DNA of 64,000 bases from JAKOWB01 sp038363005 (GCA_038363005.1 JBBQBI010000008.1:1-64000), one strand, 5' to 3'. Numbered from the stretch's first letter, positions 48,935 to 58,403 are shown. Notes: a model not told the origin generated them from the sequence alone. Numbers and translations: made by a program.

Positions 48935-49294
48935 ATGCCGTCGCCCGATTCCAGCGCCCCCATCTTCCATGTCTGCCGCGCCGCCGAGTGGCAGGCGGCC
49001 GCGGCCACCGGCGCCTATGGCGGCTCCACGCAGGACCAGGCCGACGGCTTCATCCACTTCTCCGGCGCCGCCCAGGTGGTGGCCTCCGTCGCCAAGCACC
49101 GCGCCGGCCAGGACGGCCTGGTGATCCTCAAGGTCGATCCGGCAAAGCTGGGCGTGGCGCTGCGGTGGGAGGCGTCGCGCGGCGGGCAGCTTTTCCCGCA
49201 TCTCTATGGGCCGCTGCCGCTGGCCGCCGTCATCTCCGCCCGGCCGCTGCCGCTGGGCGCCGATGGCCGCCACGTCTTTCCGGAGCCGCTGTGA
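48935..49294 (+). CDS. DUF952 family protein
   Basis: 119-residue protein with FHVCRAAEWQAA at the N-terminus, DGFIHFSGAAQV in the middle and WEASRGGQLFPHLYGPLPLAAV toward the end; this set is diagnostic of DUF952, a small beta-alpha fold related to ADP-ribosyltransferase-like folds. No activity has been established. It ends two bases before the pyrD start and probably shares its transcript, an arrangement I have seen named in this group, though the functional link is unknown. Confidence 0.87.
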   Translation: MPSPDSSAPIFHVCRAAEWQAAAATGAYGGSTQDQADGFIHFSGAAQVVASVAKHRAGQDGLVILKVDPAKLGVALRWEASRGGQLFPHLYGPLPLAAVISARPLPLGADGRHVFPEPL

Positions 49295-49295
49295 G

Positions 49296-50363
49296 ATGAG
49301 CCTCGTCCCCTGGCCGCTGGCGCGTGCCCTGCTGCATCGACTGGAGCCCGAGCGGGCGCACCGCCTGACGCTCTGGGGATTGCGCCACGGGCTGGCCGGC
49401 GGGCAGCCGGCGCCGGTCGATCCGCGCCTGGCGGTGACGCTCTGGGGCCGGCGCTTCGCCAACCCGCTGGGCATCGCCGCCGGCTTCGACAAGAACGCCG
49501 AGGCGCCGGCGGCGCTGGCCCGCCTGGGCTTCGGCTTCGTCGAGATCGGCTCGGTCACGCCGCGCCCGCAGGCCGGAAACCCGCGGCCGCGCCTGTTCCG
49601 CCTGGCCGCCGATCAGGCGGTGATCAACCGCATGGGCTTCAACAACGACGGCGCGGCGGCCGTGGCGGCGCGGTTGGAACGGCTGCGCGCGCGCGGGCTG
49701 GCGGTGCCGCTGGGCGTCAACCTGGGCAAGAACAAGGAAACCGCCGACGCCGCCGCCGACTACGCCCTGGGCATCGCGGCCTTGGGGCGCTTCGCCGACT
49801 ACCTGGTGATCAACGTCTCCTCGCCCAACACGCCGGGGCTGCGCGCGTTGCAGGGCAAGGCGGAGCTCGAGGCCCTGGCGGCGCGGGTGCGCGACGCCAT
49901 GGCCGCCGCCACGGTGACCGCGCCGCTGCTGCTGAAGGTCGCCCCCGATCTCGACGCCGCGGACCTGGCCGACATCGCCGCCGTGGCATTGGCGCGCTTC
50001 GACGGGCTGATCGTCAGCAACACCACGGTGACGCGGCCGGAAAGCCTGCGGAGCGCGCAGAAAAACCAGACCGGCGGGCTGTCGGGCCGGCCGCTGTTCG
50101 ACCCGGCGACCGCGGTGTTGGCGCACCTCTTCCGCCTGACCCAGGGGCGCCTGCCGTTGGTCGGCGTCGGCGGCATCGAGGACGCCGCCACCGCCTATGC
50201 CAAGCTGCGCGCCGGCGCCAGCCTGCTGCAGCTCTACAGCGCCCTGGTCTACCAGGGGCCGGCGCTGGTCGGGCGGATCCTGGTGGGGCTGGCGGCGCGG
50301 CTGGCCACCGACGGCTATGCCAGCCTGGCCGACGTCGTCGGGCGCGACGCGGAAAAATACTAG
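49296..50363 (+). CDS. pyrD: Dihydroorotate dehydrogenase (quinone)
   Basis: 355-residue class 2 enzyme, membrane-associated, oxidising dihydroorotate to orotate and passing electrons to quinone in pyrimidine synthesis. The N-terminal helical segment (LLHRLEPERAHRLTLW) is the membrane anchor of class 2. FMN motifs AGFDKNAEA, VNVSSPNTPGLR with the catalytic Ser, NTTVTRP and GVGGIEDAATAYAKLRAGASLLQLYSALVY are present. Starts directly after DUF952. Confidence 0.96.
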   Translation: MSLVPWPLARALLHRLEPERAHRLTLWGLRHGLAGGQPAPVDPRLAVTLWGRRFANPLGIAAGFDKNAEAPAALARLGFGFVEIGSVTPRPQAGNPRPRLFRLAADQAVINRMGFNNDGAAAVAARLERLRARGLAVPLGVNLGKNKETADAAADYALGIAALGRFADYLVINVSSPNTPGLRALQGKAELEALAARVRDAMAAATVTAPLLLKVAPDLDAADLADIAAVALARFDGLIVSNTTVTRPESLRSAQKNQTGGLSGRPLFDPATAVLAHLFRLTQGRLPLVGVGGIEDAATAYAKLRAGASLLQLYSALVYQGPALVGRILVGLAARLATDGYASLADVVGRDAEKY

Positions 50364-50432
50364 CGTCCGGGCGCTGCGCGCTTCCTCTGCCGGCGCCAAG
50401 CCGCCATGTTGACGGGGCAGGGCGGAGACGGC

Positions 50433-52394
50433 ATGGCGCAGCTCGACCTCATCAACGTGGTGATCCTGATCGGCGCGGGACTGATCGTCCTTTCGGCGCT
50501 GACCAGCCTGCTGTCGGCCCGCCTGGGGGTCCCGCTGCTGCTGATCTTCCTCTGCGTCGGCCTGCTGGCCGGCGAGGACGGACCGGGCGGCATCCGCTTC
50601 GACAACGCGCCGCTGGCCTTCTTCATCGGCTCGGCGGCGCTGGCGGTGATCCTGTTCGATGCCGGTTTCGAGACGCCCTGGCGCAGCTATCGCCTGGCGG
50701 CGGGGCCGGGGATCCTGCTGGCGACGGCGGGAGTGGTGGTTACCTCCTCGCTGGTCGCCGTGGTGGCGCACTGGGTGTTGCCGATCGACTGGACCACCAG
50801 CTTCATGCTGGGCGCCATCGTCGCCTCGACGGACTCGGCCGCGGTCTTCCTGCTGCTGCGACTGGGCGGCATCGGCATCCGCGACCGCGTGCGCTCGACC
50901 TTGGAGATCGAATCGGGTTCGAACGATCCCATCGCCGTGTTCCTGGTCCTCGGCCTGGCCGCGCTGGCGGTGAACCCGGATCTCAATTCCATCCTCTCGC
51001 TGGTGCCGACCTTCCTGCTGCAGCTGGGCTTTGGCGCGCTGGGCGGCGCGGCCGGCGGCTGGGGCATCGCCTGGCTGGTGAACCGCGTGAAGCTGGAAGA
51101 GGGGCTCTATCCCCTGGTGGTGATCGGCCTGGCGCTGGCGATCTTCGGCGCGCTGAACGCGCTCGGCGCCTCGGGCTTCCTCGGCGTCTACGTCGCCGGG
51201 CTGGTGGCGGGCAACAAGAAGCTCTATGGCGGGCCGGCGATCCGCCGCTTCCAGGTCGGGCTGACCTGGCTCTGCCAGATCGGCATGTTCCTCACCCTGG
51301 GGCTGCTGGCGACGCCCAGCCGCTTCCTCGAGGTGCTGTGGCAGGCCGGCGTGATCGCCTTCGTACTGATCCTGCTGGCCCGCCCGCTGGCCGCCTGGCT
51401 CTGCCTGCTGCCCTTCAACTTCGGCCGGCGCGAGACCGCCTTCATCGGCTGGGTGGGCCTGCGCGGCGCGGTCTCCATCCTGCTCGCCATCGTGCCGCTG
51501 ATGAGCGGCCATCCCGACGGCGAAATCCTGTTCAACGTCGCCTTCATCGTGGTGATCCTGTCGCTCGTGGTGCAGGGCTGGTCGGTCAGGCCCATGGCCA
51601 AGCTGCTCGACCAGATCGTGCCGAAGCGGCAAGGCCCGGTGGACCGCGTCGAGCTGGCGCTGCCCGGCGAGCGCGCGGTCGAGATGGTGGTCTATACCGT
51701 GCATCCACAAAGCCCGGTGGCGCGCGGCCAGCACCTGCCGCGCTGGGCCCGCCCGGCGCTGGTGCTGCGCGACGGCGAGGAACTGCAGGCCGAAGCGGCG
51801 CAGGCGCTGAAGGCCGGCGACCACCTGTACCTCTTCGCCACGCCGGACAAGGTGCCGCTGCTCGACCGCCTGTTCGCCGGCCAGGTCGAGCTGCCGCCGG
51901 CCGACCGCGAGTTCTTCGGCGACTTCGCGTTGGCCGCCGATATGCCGCTGAGCCGCCTGGCCATCGAGTACGGCCTGCCGGTGCCGGCCGATTCCGCCGG
52001 GCTGGCGTTGTCGGCCTACTTCGAGGCCAACTTCGGCGAGGTCGAGGTCGGCGACCGCCTGCGCCTGGCCACGGTCGAGTTGGTGGTGACCGAGGTCGAG
52101 GGCACCGAGGCACGGCAGATCGGCCTGGTGCTGGACCCGCCACTGCCCAAGCGCCCGCTGCCCTTCCTGCCGACCGGCGCCGAGCTGAAGAGCGGTATCG
52201 CCCGGTTGCTGGCCGGCCTGGCCGCGCGCTGGGCCGCCCACCGCGCCCGCCGGCGGCCGACCCCGCCGATAGTCGAACCCAAGCTGCTGCCGCCACCCCG
52301 GGCGGCCGAACCGGAGGCGCCGTCACCTCTTGCCGCGGCGCCCGTGGCGGGCGAGAACAGCGGGCCGGACGGCAGCGACCCACCCGCCGGCTGA
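50433..52394 (+). CDS. Cation:proton antiporter, NhaP2/CvrA-like (CPA1) with C-terminal regulatory domains
   Basis: 653-residue inner-membrane protein. Residues about 1-390 form 12-13 helices of the CPA1 exchanger family, with ASTDSAAVF and ESGSNDPIAV carrying the ion-binding acids. After the membrane part come an RCK_C-like domain (VYTVHPQSPVARGQ.., ADHLYLFATP-type strand) and a CorC/HlyC-like domain (about 500-590), the organisation of K+(Na+)/H+ antiporters. The last 60 residues are Pro/Ala-rich. ATG 50433 has GGAG five bases upstream, better than ATG 50406. Ion choice (K+ or Na+) is inferred from similarity. Confidence 0.9.
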   Translation: MAQLDLINVVILIGAGLIVLSALTSLLSARLGVPLLLIFLCVGLLAGEDGPGGIRFDNAPLAFFIGSAALAVILFDAGFETPWRSYRLAAGPGILLATAGVVVTSSLVAVVAHWVLPIDWTTSFMLGAIVASTDSAAVFLLLRLGGIGIRDRVRSTLEIESGSNDPIAVFLVLGLAALAVNPDLNSILSLVPTFLLQLGFGALGGAAGGWGIAWLVNRVKLEEGLYPLVVIGLALAIFGALNALGASGFLGVYVAGLVAGNKKLYGGPAIRRFQVGLTWLCQIGMFLTLGLLATPSRFLEVLWQAGVIAFVLILLARPLAAWLCLLPFNFGRRETAFIGWVGLRGAVSILLAIVPLMSGHPDGEILFNVAFIVVILSLVVQGWSVRPMAKLLDQIVPKRQGPVDRVELALPGERAVEMVVYTVHPQSPVARGQHLPRWARPALVLRDGEELQAEAAQALKAGDHLYLFATPDKVPLLDRLFAGQVELPPADREFFGDFALAADMPLSRLAIEYGLPVPADSAGLALSAYFEANFGEVEVGDRLRLATVELVVTEVEGTEARQIGLVLDPPLPKRPLPFLPTGAELKSGIARLLAGLAARWAAHRARRRPTPPIVEPKLLPPPRAAEPEAPSPLAAAPVAGENSGPDGSDPPAG

Positions 52395-52411
52395 AGCCGG
52401 AGACGCGACCC

Positions 52412-53143
52412 ATGGCTGCCTTGACCCTGCCGCGCCTGATCGGCCATCGCGGCGCCGCGCGCCACGCGCCGGAAAATACCCTGGCCGGCCTGGCGGCGGC
52501 GCGCCGCCTGGGCGTCGACTGGGTGGAATTCGACGTCATGCTGACGCAGGACGGCCACCCGGTGCTGCTGCACGACGATTCGCTGGCGCGCACCACCGGC
52601 CTGGCCCGGCTGCTGTGCGATACGCCGCTGACCGAGGTTCGCCGGCTCGACGCCGGCGCCTGGTTCGGCCCAGCCTTCGCCGGCCAGCCGGTGCCGACCT
52701 TGGAGCAGGCCTTCACCGAGCTGGCGCGCCTGGGCCTGGGCGCCAATATCGAGATCAAGCCGGCGCCGGGCTTCGTGCACGAGACCGCGCGGGTGACGGT
52801 GGAGACCACCAAGCGCGCCTGGCCCGCCGGCCTGCCGACGCCGCTGTTCTCCTCCTTCGAAATCGGTGCGCTGGAAGTGGCGCAGGAGCTGGCGCCGGCG
52901 CTACCGCGCGGCTACCTGGTCGAGGAGCTCCCGGCCGACTGGCAGGCCACGGCGGAGCGCCTGGGCTGCGCCTCGGTGCATCCCTGGACCAAGCCGCTGA
53001 CCGAGGCGCAGCTGCGCCAGCTCAAGGCCGCCGGCTACGCCGTCGCGGTCTACACCGTGAACGAGGCGGCACGCGCCCGGGAGCTGCTGGCCTGGGGCGC
53101 CGATTCCATCATCACCGACGACCCACCGGCGCTGGCGCCCTGA
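52412..53143 (+). CDS. Glycerophosphodiester phosphodiesterase (UgpQ-like)
   Basis: 243-residue TIM-barrel hydrolase that releases glycerol-3-phosphate from glycerophosphodiesters. The catalytic pair is in IGHRGAARHAPENT (His12, with Glu21) and HDDSLARTTG (His54); FDVMLTQDGHPVLLHDD is the metal site. The C-terminal SVHPWTKPLT and YTVN segments are family traits. No signal peptide, so cytoplasmic. The ATG at 52412 follows the antiporter stop by 17 bases and precedes the TMTC-like gene by seven, so these are co-transcribed. Confidence 0.92.
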   Translation: MAALTLPRLIGHRGAARHAPENTLAGLAAARRLGVDWVEFDVMLTQDGHPVLLHDDSLARTTGLARLLCDTPLTEVRRLDAGAWFGPAFAGQPVPTLEQAFTELARLGLGANIEIKPAPGFVHETARVTVETTKRAWPAGLPTPLFSSFEIGALEVAQELAPALPRGYLVEELPADWQATAERLGCASVHPWTKPLTEAQLRQLKAAGYAVAVYTVNEAARARELLAWGADSIITDDPPALAP

Positions 53144-53150
53144 CGCCGCG

Positions 53151-54455
53151 ATGATACGGCGCCTCGCCCTGCTGCTGGCCATCGCCGCGGTCTGGGCGAC
53201 GACGCTGGCCGCCGGCTTCGTCTTCGACGACCTCGCCGACGTGGTGGACAATCCCGCGGCACGGGCCGCCAGCTTCTTCCAGGCCTTGTCGGGCACGCTG
53301 CGTCCGCTACTCAAGGCCAGCTACGCGCTGCAGGACTGGCTGCACGGTCCCTGGGCACCGGGCTTCCACGCTGGAAACGTCCTGCTGCACCTCGCCGCCT
53401 GCGCCGTGGCGTTGGCCTGGCTGACGCGCCTGGCCGGGGCGCGCGCGGCGCTGATCGCCGTCGCGCTCTGGGCGCTGCATCCGGTGCTGACCAGCAGCGT
53501 CACCCAGGTCGCCGGACGCTCGGCGGTGCTCTCCGGGTTATTGCTGCTGGGCAGCCTGGCGCTGGCCACCGGGCCGGCGACGCGCGCGCGCCTGGCCGGC
53601 GCCGGCCTGCTTGCCTTGCTGGCGCCCTTGGCGCGCGAGACCGCGCTGGTGCTGCCGCTGCTGCTGCTGTGGTGGCAGGCGACGCTGGGCGGCGAGCAGG
53701 GCTGGCGCCGCGCCCTGCCGGTGTGGGCCGGCACGCTGCTGGCGGCCGCCATCATCCTGCTACTGCCACGCCATCGCGAGCTGATCGACTATAGCCTGGC
53801 GGCGCGCGGACCGCTCGACGCGCTGCGCGGCAACTTGGTCGCCTTGCCGGCCATCCTGCGCTTGCTGCTGGAACCCTGGCAGGTCTCCATTGACCCGGCG
53901 CAGCCACGCCCCTGGGGCTGGACGGACGGACCGACGCTGCTGTCGCTGGCCGGACTGCTGGCCGTGGCCGGCACCGCCCTGTGGCTGCGCCGCCGCCAGC
54001 CGCTGCTCGCCTTCGCGCTGGGCTGGACGCTGCTCTGCCTGCTGCCCAGCAACTCGCTGCTCTGGCGCGAGGAGCCGGTCGGATTGCGGCCGCTCTACCT
54101 GGCGGGCCTGGGGCCGGCACTGCTGCTCGCCCTGCCGCTGGCGCGGCTTGGCGCCGGACGCTGGCTGGCCGCCGCGCTGGCCCTGGCGCTGGCGGTCCTG
54201 ACCCTGCAGGCCAACATTCGTTACTACGATCCCGTCGCGCTGTGGCAGGACGCGGCGGACAAGGCGCCGGGCAAGGCGCGCCCCCATATCGCGCTGGGCC
54301 TGGCGCTGCTCGACCGCGGCTGCCTGGACGCGGCAGCCGGCGAGCTTGCCCTCGGCCTGCGCCTCGACCCTGCCAACCTGCCGGCGCGCCAGGGGCTGCA
54401 GCGGTTGGCGGCGCTGCGCGGCGCCACGCCGCCACCGCCTTGCGAGATGTCGTAA
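53151..54455 (+). CDS. Multi-spanning membrane protein with C-terminal TPR, TMTC/GT-C-like
   Basis: 434 residues. The N-terminal LLAIAAVWATTLAAGFVFDDLADVVDNP resembles the first loop of GT-C glycosyltransferases such as TMTC proteins (acidic FDD motif after helix 1). About ten hydrophobic helices fill residues 1-345. Residues 360-425 (KARPHIALGLALLDRGCLDAAAGELALGLRLDPANLPARQGL) read as about two TPR motifs facing the periplasm. Enzymatic activity such as O-mannosylation is possible but not shown. It is translated with the GDPD gene upstream (seven-base gap). I place it as a candidate envelope glycosyltransferase. Confidence 0.65.
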   Translation: MIRRLALLLAIAAVWATTLAAGFVFDDLADVVDNPAARAASFFQALSGTLRPLLKASYALQDWLHGPWAPGFHAGNVLLHLAACAVALAWLTRLAGARAALIAVALWALHPVLTSSVTQVAGRSAVLSGLLLLGSLALATGPATRARLAGAGLLALLAPLARETALVLPLLLLWWQATLGGEQGWRRALPVWAGTLLAAAIILLLPRHRELIDYSLAARGPLDALRGNLVALPAILRLLLEPWQVSIDPAQPRPWGWTDGPTLLSLAGLLAVAGTALWLRRRQPLLAFALGWTLLCLLPSNSLLWREEPVGLRPLYLAGLGPALLLALPLARLGAGRWLAAALALALAVLTLQANIRYYDPVALWQDAADKAPGKARPHIALGLALLDRGCLDAAAGELALGLRLDPANLPARQGLQRLAALRGATPPPPCEMS

Positions 54456-54544
54456 TGCGTTCCCTATCCATGCCGCTAGGCGGCGCAGGACGCCGGTGCG
54501 ATGCTCCAGGTATGCGATCAGGGCGCCGTCAAAGGGGTCTCGTG

Positions 54545-55339
54545 ATGCGGGGGCTATGGGCCCTGCTGCTGTGCCTTTTCCTGGCACCGCTGGCGCAGGC
54601 CGACGCGCCCGACATCCTCAAGCCCTGCGACTGCCGCGACTGCCTGAAGCTGTGGAAGCTCAGCGCCGAGGCCGAAGGCAAGCTCTATGCCGATCGCCTG
54701 CCGAGCGCGCTCAAGTCGCTGCAGTCGACCATCGACCAGTACAACAGCGACAAGGAATTCCACGACACCTTCGACGGCAAGAAGAAGGTCTTCTTCTGCT
54801 ATCTCTTGGGCACCCTCGAGGACGACCTCAGCGTGGTGCGCGACTACCAGATCCCGGACGCGGAGAAGAAGATCTTCGGCGACAAGAAGAACTGCCTGGT
54901 CGGCATCGGCGGCTCCACCGACCCGCTGAGCTGCAAGATCGACGACGAGATGATGCTGATCAACGAGGCGACCTCACCCTGCCAAGAGATCCATCTGGCG
55001 ATCCTCGCGCACGAGCTGGTGCACGTGCAGGACTGCCGGTCGAACAAGCTGAAGCCGACCTGGCTGAAGCAGGAAGGTCAGTCTTGCAACGAGGCCTTCG
55101 CCGGCAAGGCCACGCCGAAGCCCGAACAGATCCTGGCCTTTGCCCAGCAGGTCTTCGACACCGAAGTCCATGCGCACCGCGTTGAAAGCCAGGTCGAGTC
55201 GCTGCTGATCAACGAGCTGAACCGGCAGTGCGCGCCCGATAACTACTCGACGCGCATGGCGAAGAACCCGGACTACAAGGAGGCCGCCGCCTTCCTGCAG
55301 CGGGCGCGCAATTACAAATACCCGGGCCTGAAAAGATGA
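54545..55339 (+). CDS. Secreted HExxH protein (putative zinc-binding), unknown family
   Basis: 264 residues with a signal peptide (MRGLWALLLCLFLAPLAQA). The mature protein is cysteine-rich (CDCRDC at 28-33, plus Cys85, 117, 130, 146, 164 and later ones), suggesting disulfides in the periplasm. HELVH at 156-160 is a zinc-binding consensus; Glu157 could be catalytic, and a later acidic or histidine-rich helix (TEVHAHRVESQ) might supply the third ligand. I do not recognise the family. The ATG at 54545 follows AAGGGG. The stop overlaps the next gene's ATG (ATGA), so the two are coupled. Peptidase activity is a guess from HExxH only. Confidence 0.7.
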   Translation: MRGLWALLLCLFLAPLAQADAPDILKPCDCRDCLKLWKLSAEAEGKLYADRLPSALKSLQSTIDQYNSDKEFHDTFDGKKKVFFCYLLGTLEDDLSVVRDYQIPDAEKKIFGDKKNCLVGIGGSTDPLSCKIDDEMMLINEATSPCQEIHLAILAHELVHVQDCRSNKLKPTWLKQEGQSCNEAFAGKATPKPEQILAFAQQVFDTEVHAHRVESQVESLLINELNRQCAPDNYSTRMAKNPDYKEAAAFLQRARNYKYPGLKR

Positions 55340-57216
55340 GACGGCCCATCGCCGCCCTCGCGCTGCTGGCCTGCCTCGCGTCGGGGCCGGCCGGCCTGGC
55401 GGACGAGCAGGCCAGCCCGCTGCCGCTGGGCCAGGGCGACAGCCTGGTCGACTTCGCTTTCGCCGCCTGCAGCGAGGCGCCGGAGTCCGCGATCTGCCTG
55501 CAGGCCGACCGCCTGGTGCGTGAGCGCATGGTCGAGTCGCTGCTGGTGCTGGGCGGCCGTGGCCGTCGCGACGAGGACCGCGAACTGGTTGCTGCCTTCC
55601 TGGATCACCCCTTGGCCGAGATACGTGCCGCGGCGGTGGCGGCGCTGGGCAACCTGCATCCCGATGCCAGCGACACGCCAATACTGGCGCGCCTGTTGAA
55701 CGATCCCGTGCCGGCGGTGCGCCAGGCTGCGCTGGCCGCCCTGCAGCGCAGCAGCGATGCGGCCACCATCCCGCTGGTCGAACGGGCGCGCAATGACCAG
55801 GGCATGAGCCTGGTCGAGGATCCGCCGCCGGATCCCGGCCTGCTCGCCATGACCCTGCCGCCGGATGCGCAGCCGGTGCGTTTCACCGACGACGCGACTG
55901 ACGGCGTGCTGGCCTTCGTCACCGACCAGAGCCGCGCCCAGGTGGTCTATGAGGCCACGCAGCGCAGCGGCCAGCCGGCCCTCACGCTCGAGGCGCTGCG
56001 CGGCGCGCTGCTGCCGGACTGGGCGCGGGCCCCCGGCATGGCGTTCTACCAGGGCCTGAGCGAACGCATGGAGGGGCTGGCGACGCTGCCCGCCGACCAG
56101 CAGCTGCTGGCGCAGGTCCGCTTGGCGCAGATCATGGCGCTGGCGCAGCAGGGCAGCGAGCCGGCGGAGTTCGCGCGCTGGCACGATACCAGGGCCTGGG
56201 GTGAGGTCAGCGCCTTCGTGCTGGCGGTCGATCCGCTGTTCGCGATGCCGAGCCAGATCCTGCTGGTTTATCAGGACCGCCAGCTCGGTCGCACCGGCCT
56301 CGCCATCCAGTGGCTGCCGGCGCTGAGCTTCCCGCCGGCGCTGGCGCCCGTTGCCCGGCCGGCCGGCCAGCCGGCGACGGCCAACGACTTCAACCCGGTG
56401 GAGGTCGAGGCGACGATCTGGGAGGCCGTACAGCTTAGCGGTACGGCGCGGGACTACGAGGCCTATCTCGCCGCGCTGCCACGGGGCGCCCATGCCGAGG
56501 CGGCGCGCACTGCGCTCGACGCACTGAAGGCGGCGGCGGCCCCCACGCCTGTGCCCGCTCCCGCGCCGACGCCGGCGGTAGAGACACCGCCAGCCACCAA
56601 AACACCCGGCGTCGCGCCGCCGGTTGCAACCGCCGAGTCGCTGAGCGTGACCACCGACAGCGGCATCACCCTGGCCCTGGCCGGCCCGCCGCTGCCGCAG
56701 CAGCCGCTGGTCATCGCCTACAGCGGCCTGACCGCGAGCGGGCGTAGCCCCTGGCTGACCGTGGTGCCACAGGGCATGCCGGATAGCCAGTGGACCGACT
56801 GGTCCTACACCCAGGGCAGCGACGGCACGCTGACCTTGCGCGGCCAGCGCGCCGGTGCCTATGAGATCCGCGCGCTGCTGGAGAACCCGCGCGAGGTGGT
56901 GGCACGCCTGGCCTTCACCATCGCCTCGGCGGCAAGCGGCCCGCCGGCGCTGGCGCTGGTCGGCGAGGCCGTGCACGCCGGCCAGGCGATCACCCTGCGC
57001 TTCAGCAACCTGCCGGGCGACGGCGACGACTGGATCGCCGTGGTCGAAGCCGGCAAGCCCGATACGCAGTGGGGCGCCTGGAGCTACACTCACGGCAAGA
57101 GCGATGGCGAGCTGACCCTGCCGGGCCAGCCGGCCGGCAGCTACGAGCTGCGCGCCTATGTCGAGCGGCCGCGGCGCGAGGTCATGGCCCGCCTGCCGCT
57201 GATCGTGCTGCCGTGA
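55336..57216 (+). CDS. Secreted HEAT-repeat protein with duplicated C-terminal Ig-like domains, unknown
   Basis: 626 residues, signal peptide ending near GLAD (residue 23). Residues about 75-150 form HEAT-type helices (DRELVAAFLDHPLAEIRAAAVAALGNL, then PAVRQAALAALQ). Residues 150-450 are of unknown fold, including a short helix-rich middle and an Ala/Pro linker. The C-terminus has two copies of one domain (about 450-535 and 540-625), each with SQW/TQWxxWSYT, GxLTLxGQxAGxYE and RxEVxARL; beta-rich, Ig-like. Coupled to the HExxH gene by ATGA. Likely periplasmic or surface-exposed, perhaps a partner of the HExxH protein. Function unknown. Confidence 0.7.
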   Translation: MRRPIAALALLACLASGPAGLADEQASPLPLGQGDSLVDFAFAACSEAPESAICLQADRLVRERMVESLLVLGGRGRRDEDRELVAAFLDHPLAEIRAAAVAALGNLHPDASDTPILARLLNDPVPAVRQAALAALQRSSDAATIPLVERARNDQGMSLVEDPPPDPGLLAMTLPPDAQPVRFTDDATDGVLAFVTDQSRAQVVYEATQRSGQPALTLEALRGALLPDWARAPGMAFYQGLSERMEGLATLPADQQLLAQVRLAQIMALAQQGSEPAEFARWHDTRAWGEVSAFVLAVDPLFAMPSQILLVYQDRQLGRTGLAIQWLPALSFPPALAPVARPAGQPATANDFNPVEVEATIWEAVQLSGTARDYEAYLAALPRGAHAEAARTALDALKAAAAPTPVPAPAPTPAVETPPATKTPGVAPPVATAESLSVTTDSGITLALAGPPLPQQPLVIAYSGLTASGRSPWLTVVPQGMPDSQWTDWSYTQGSDGTLTLRGQRAGAYEIRALLENPREVVARLAFTIASAASGPPALALVGEAVHAGQAITLRFSNLPGDGDDWIAVVEAGKPDTQWGAWSYTHGKSDGELTLPGQPAGSYELRAYVERPRREVMARLPLIVLP

Positions 57217-57251
57217 CCGCGCCGCGACCCTGAGCCCAGGCGGATCCGACC

Positions 57252-58403
57252 ATGGCCAGCGTGACACGTCTGGGAAGGGTGCGGCCGCGCGGCCAGGTCG
57301 CCGTCATGGCCTGCCTGACTATTTTCTCGCTGACCCAGGGCCTCGGCTATCCGCTGCTCGCCCTGGCACTGCGGGCGCGCGGCCATGACGAGGCCGCCAT
57401 CGGCTTCTCCGCCGCCATGACGGCGCTGGGCGTGCTGGTCACCGGGCTGCTGCTTGCGCCGCTGGTGCGCCGCGTCGGCACGCGGCCGACCGTGCTGGGC
57501 GCCGCCGCCTGCGCCACGCTGCTGTGGCTGGGCTTTCCGCTGGTCGACGACTACTGGGCCTGGGCGGCGATGCGGCTGGCCATCGGCGTCTGCGCCGGCG
57601 CCTCCTATGTCGTCGGCGAGCTGTGGCTGAACCAGGTGGTGCGGCCGGAGACGCGGGGCCGTGCCATCGGCCTTTACGGCGCGGTGCTCTCGGCTGGCTT
57701 CGCGTCGGGCCCCTTCATCCTTTCGGCCACCGGCATCGAGGGCTGGCCGCCCTATCTGGTTGGCGCCGGCGGCTGCGCCGTGACCTTCCTGCTGGTCTTC
57801 TGGCTGGCCCGCGAGATGCCGGCCAAGCCGCCGCCGGCGCCGGCCGGCAGCGCCGGCATCTGGCGCAGCATCGCGCTGCTGCTGGCCGTGGTTGGCGGCG
57901 TCGCCTTCTTCGACCAGGCGGTGTTGTCGCTGGTGCCGGTCTACGGCGCCGGCCGTGGCCTGGACGAAGGCGCCGCGGCACTGCTGGTCGGCGTCATGGT
58001 GCTGGGCAACATCACCCTGCAGCTGCCGCTGGGCCTGCTGGCCGACCGCGTCGGCCCGGTCGCCGTGATGGCCGGCAGCTGCCTGGTGGCCGCCGCCATC
58101 GCCCTGCTGCTGCCGTCGGTCATCGGCGTCTCCTGGAGCGCCTGGCCGCTGCTGTTCCTTTGGGGCGCGCTGGGCTTCGGCGTCTACATGCTGTCGCTGG
58201 TCGAACTCGGCCGCCGCTTCAGCGACGAGCGCCTGCTGGCCGGCAGCGCCGCCTATGCCGTGGTCTGGGGCCTGGGCGGCATGGCCGGCCCAGCCAGCGC
58301 CGGCGCGATGATGGAATGGAGCGGCCCGGACGGCCTCTTCTGGCTCTCCGCCGGACTGCTCGCGGGCCTCGGCCTGCTGCTGTTGGCGGAGCGGCGGGGC
58401 TAG
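57252..58403 (+). CDS. Major facilitator superfamily transporter
   Basis: 383-residue inner-membrane protein with about twelve helices. Seen are LGYPLLALALRARGHDEAAIGFSAAM and the MFS A-type loop LVRRVGTRPT, with LADRVGPVAVM as the second-half counterpart. Sugar-efflux/YcaD-like transporters share this pattern; the substrate cannot be named. The stop TAG (58401-58403) overlaps the convergent TPR gene's stop: the four bases CTAG serve both stops in opposite directions. Confidence 0.87.
   Translation: MASVTRLGRVRPRGQVAVMACLTIFSLTQGLGYPLLALALRARGHDEAAIGFSAAMTALGVLVTGLLLAPLVRRVGTRPTVLGAAACATLLWLGFPLVDDYWAWAAMRLAIGVCAGASYVVGELWLNQVVRPETRGRAIGLYGAVLSAGFASGPFILSATGIEGWPPYLVGAGGCAVTFLLVFWLAREMPAKPPPAPAGSAGIWRSIALLLAVVGGVAFFDQAVLSLVPVYGAGRGLDEGAAALLVGVMVLGNITLQLPLGLLADRVGPVAVMAGSCLVAAAIALLLPSVIGVSWSAWPLLFLWGALGFGVYMLSLVELGRRFSDERLLAGSAAYAVVWGLGGMAGPASAGAMMEWSGPDGLFWLSAGLLAGLGLLLLAERRG

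Noticed and set aside
49230..52241. A minus-strand open frame of about 1000 codons opposite pyrD and the antiporter.
   Set aside because: It is Gln/Arg/His/Asp-rich low-complexity translation mirroring high-GC codons of two well-identified plus-strand genes. Same reasoning removes other long antisense frames, for example 2370-4406 and 15665-18049.
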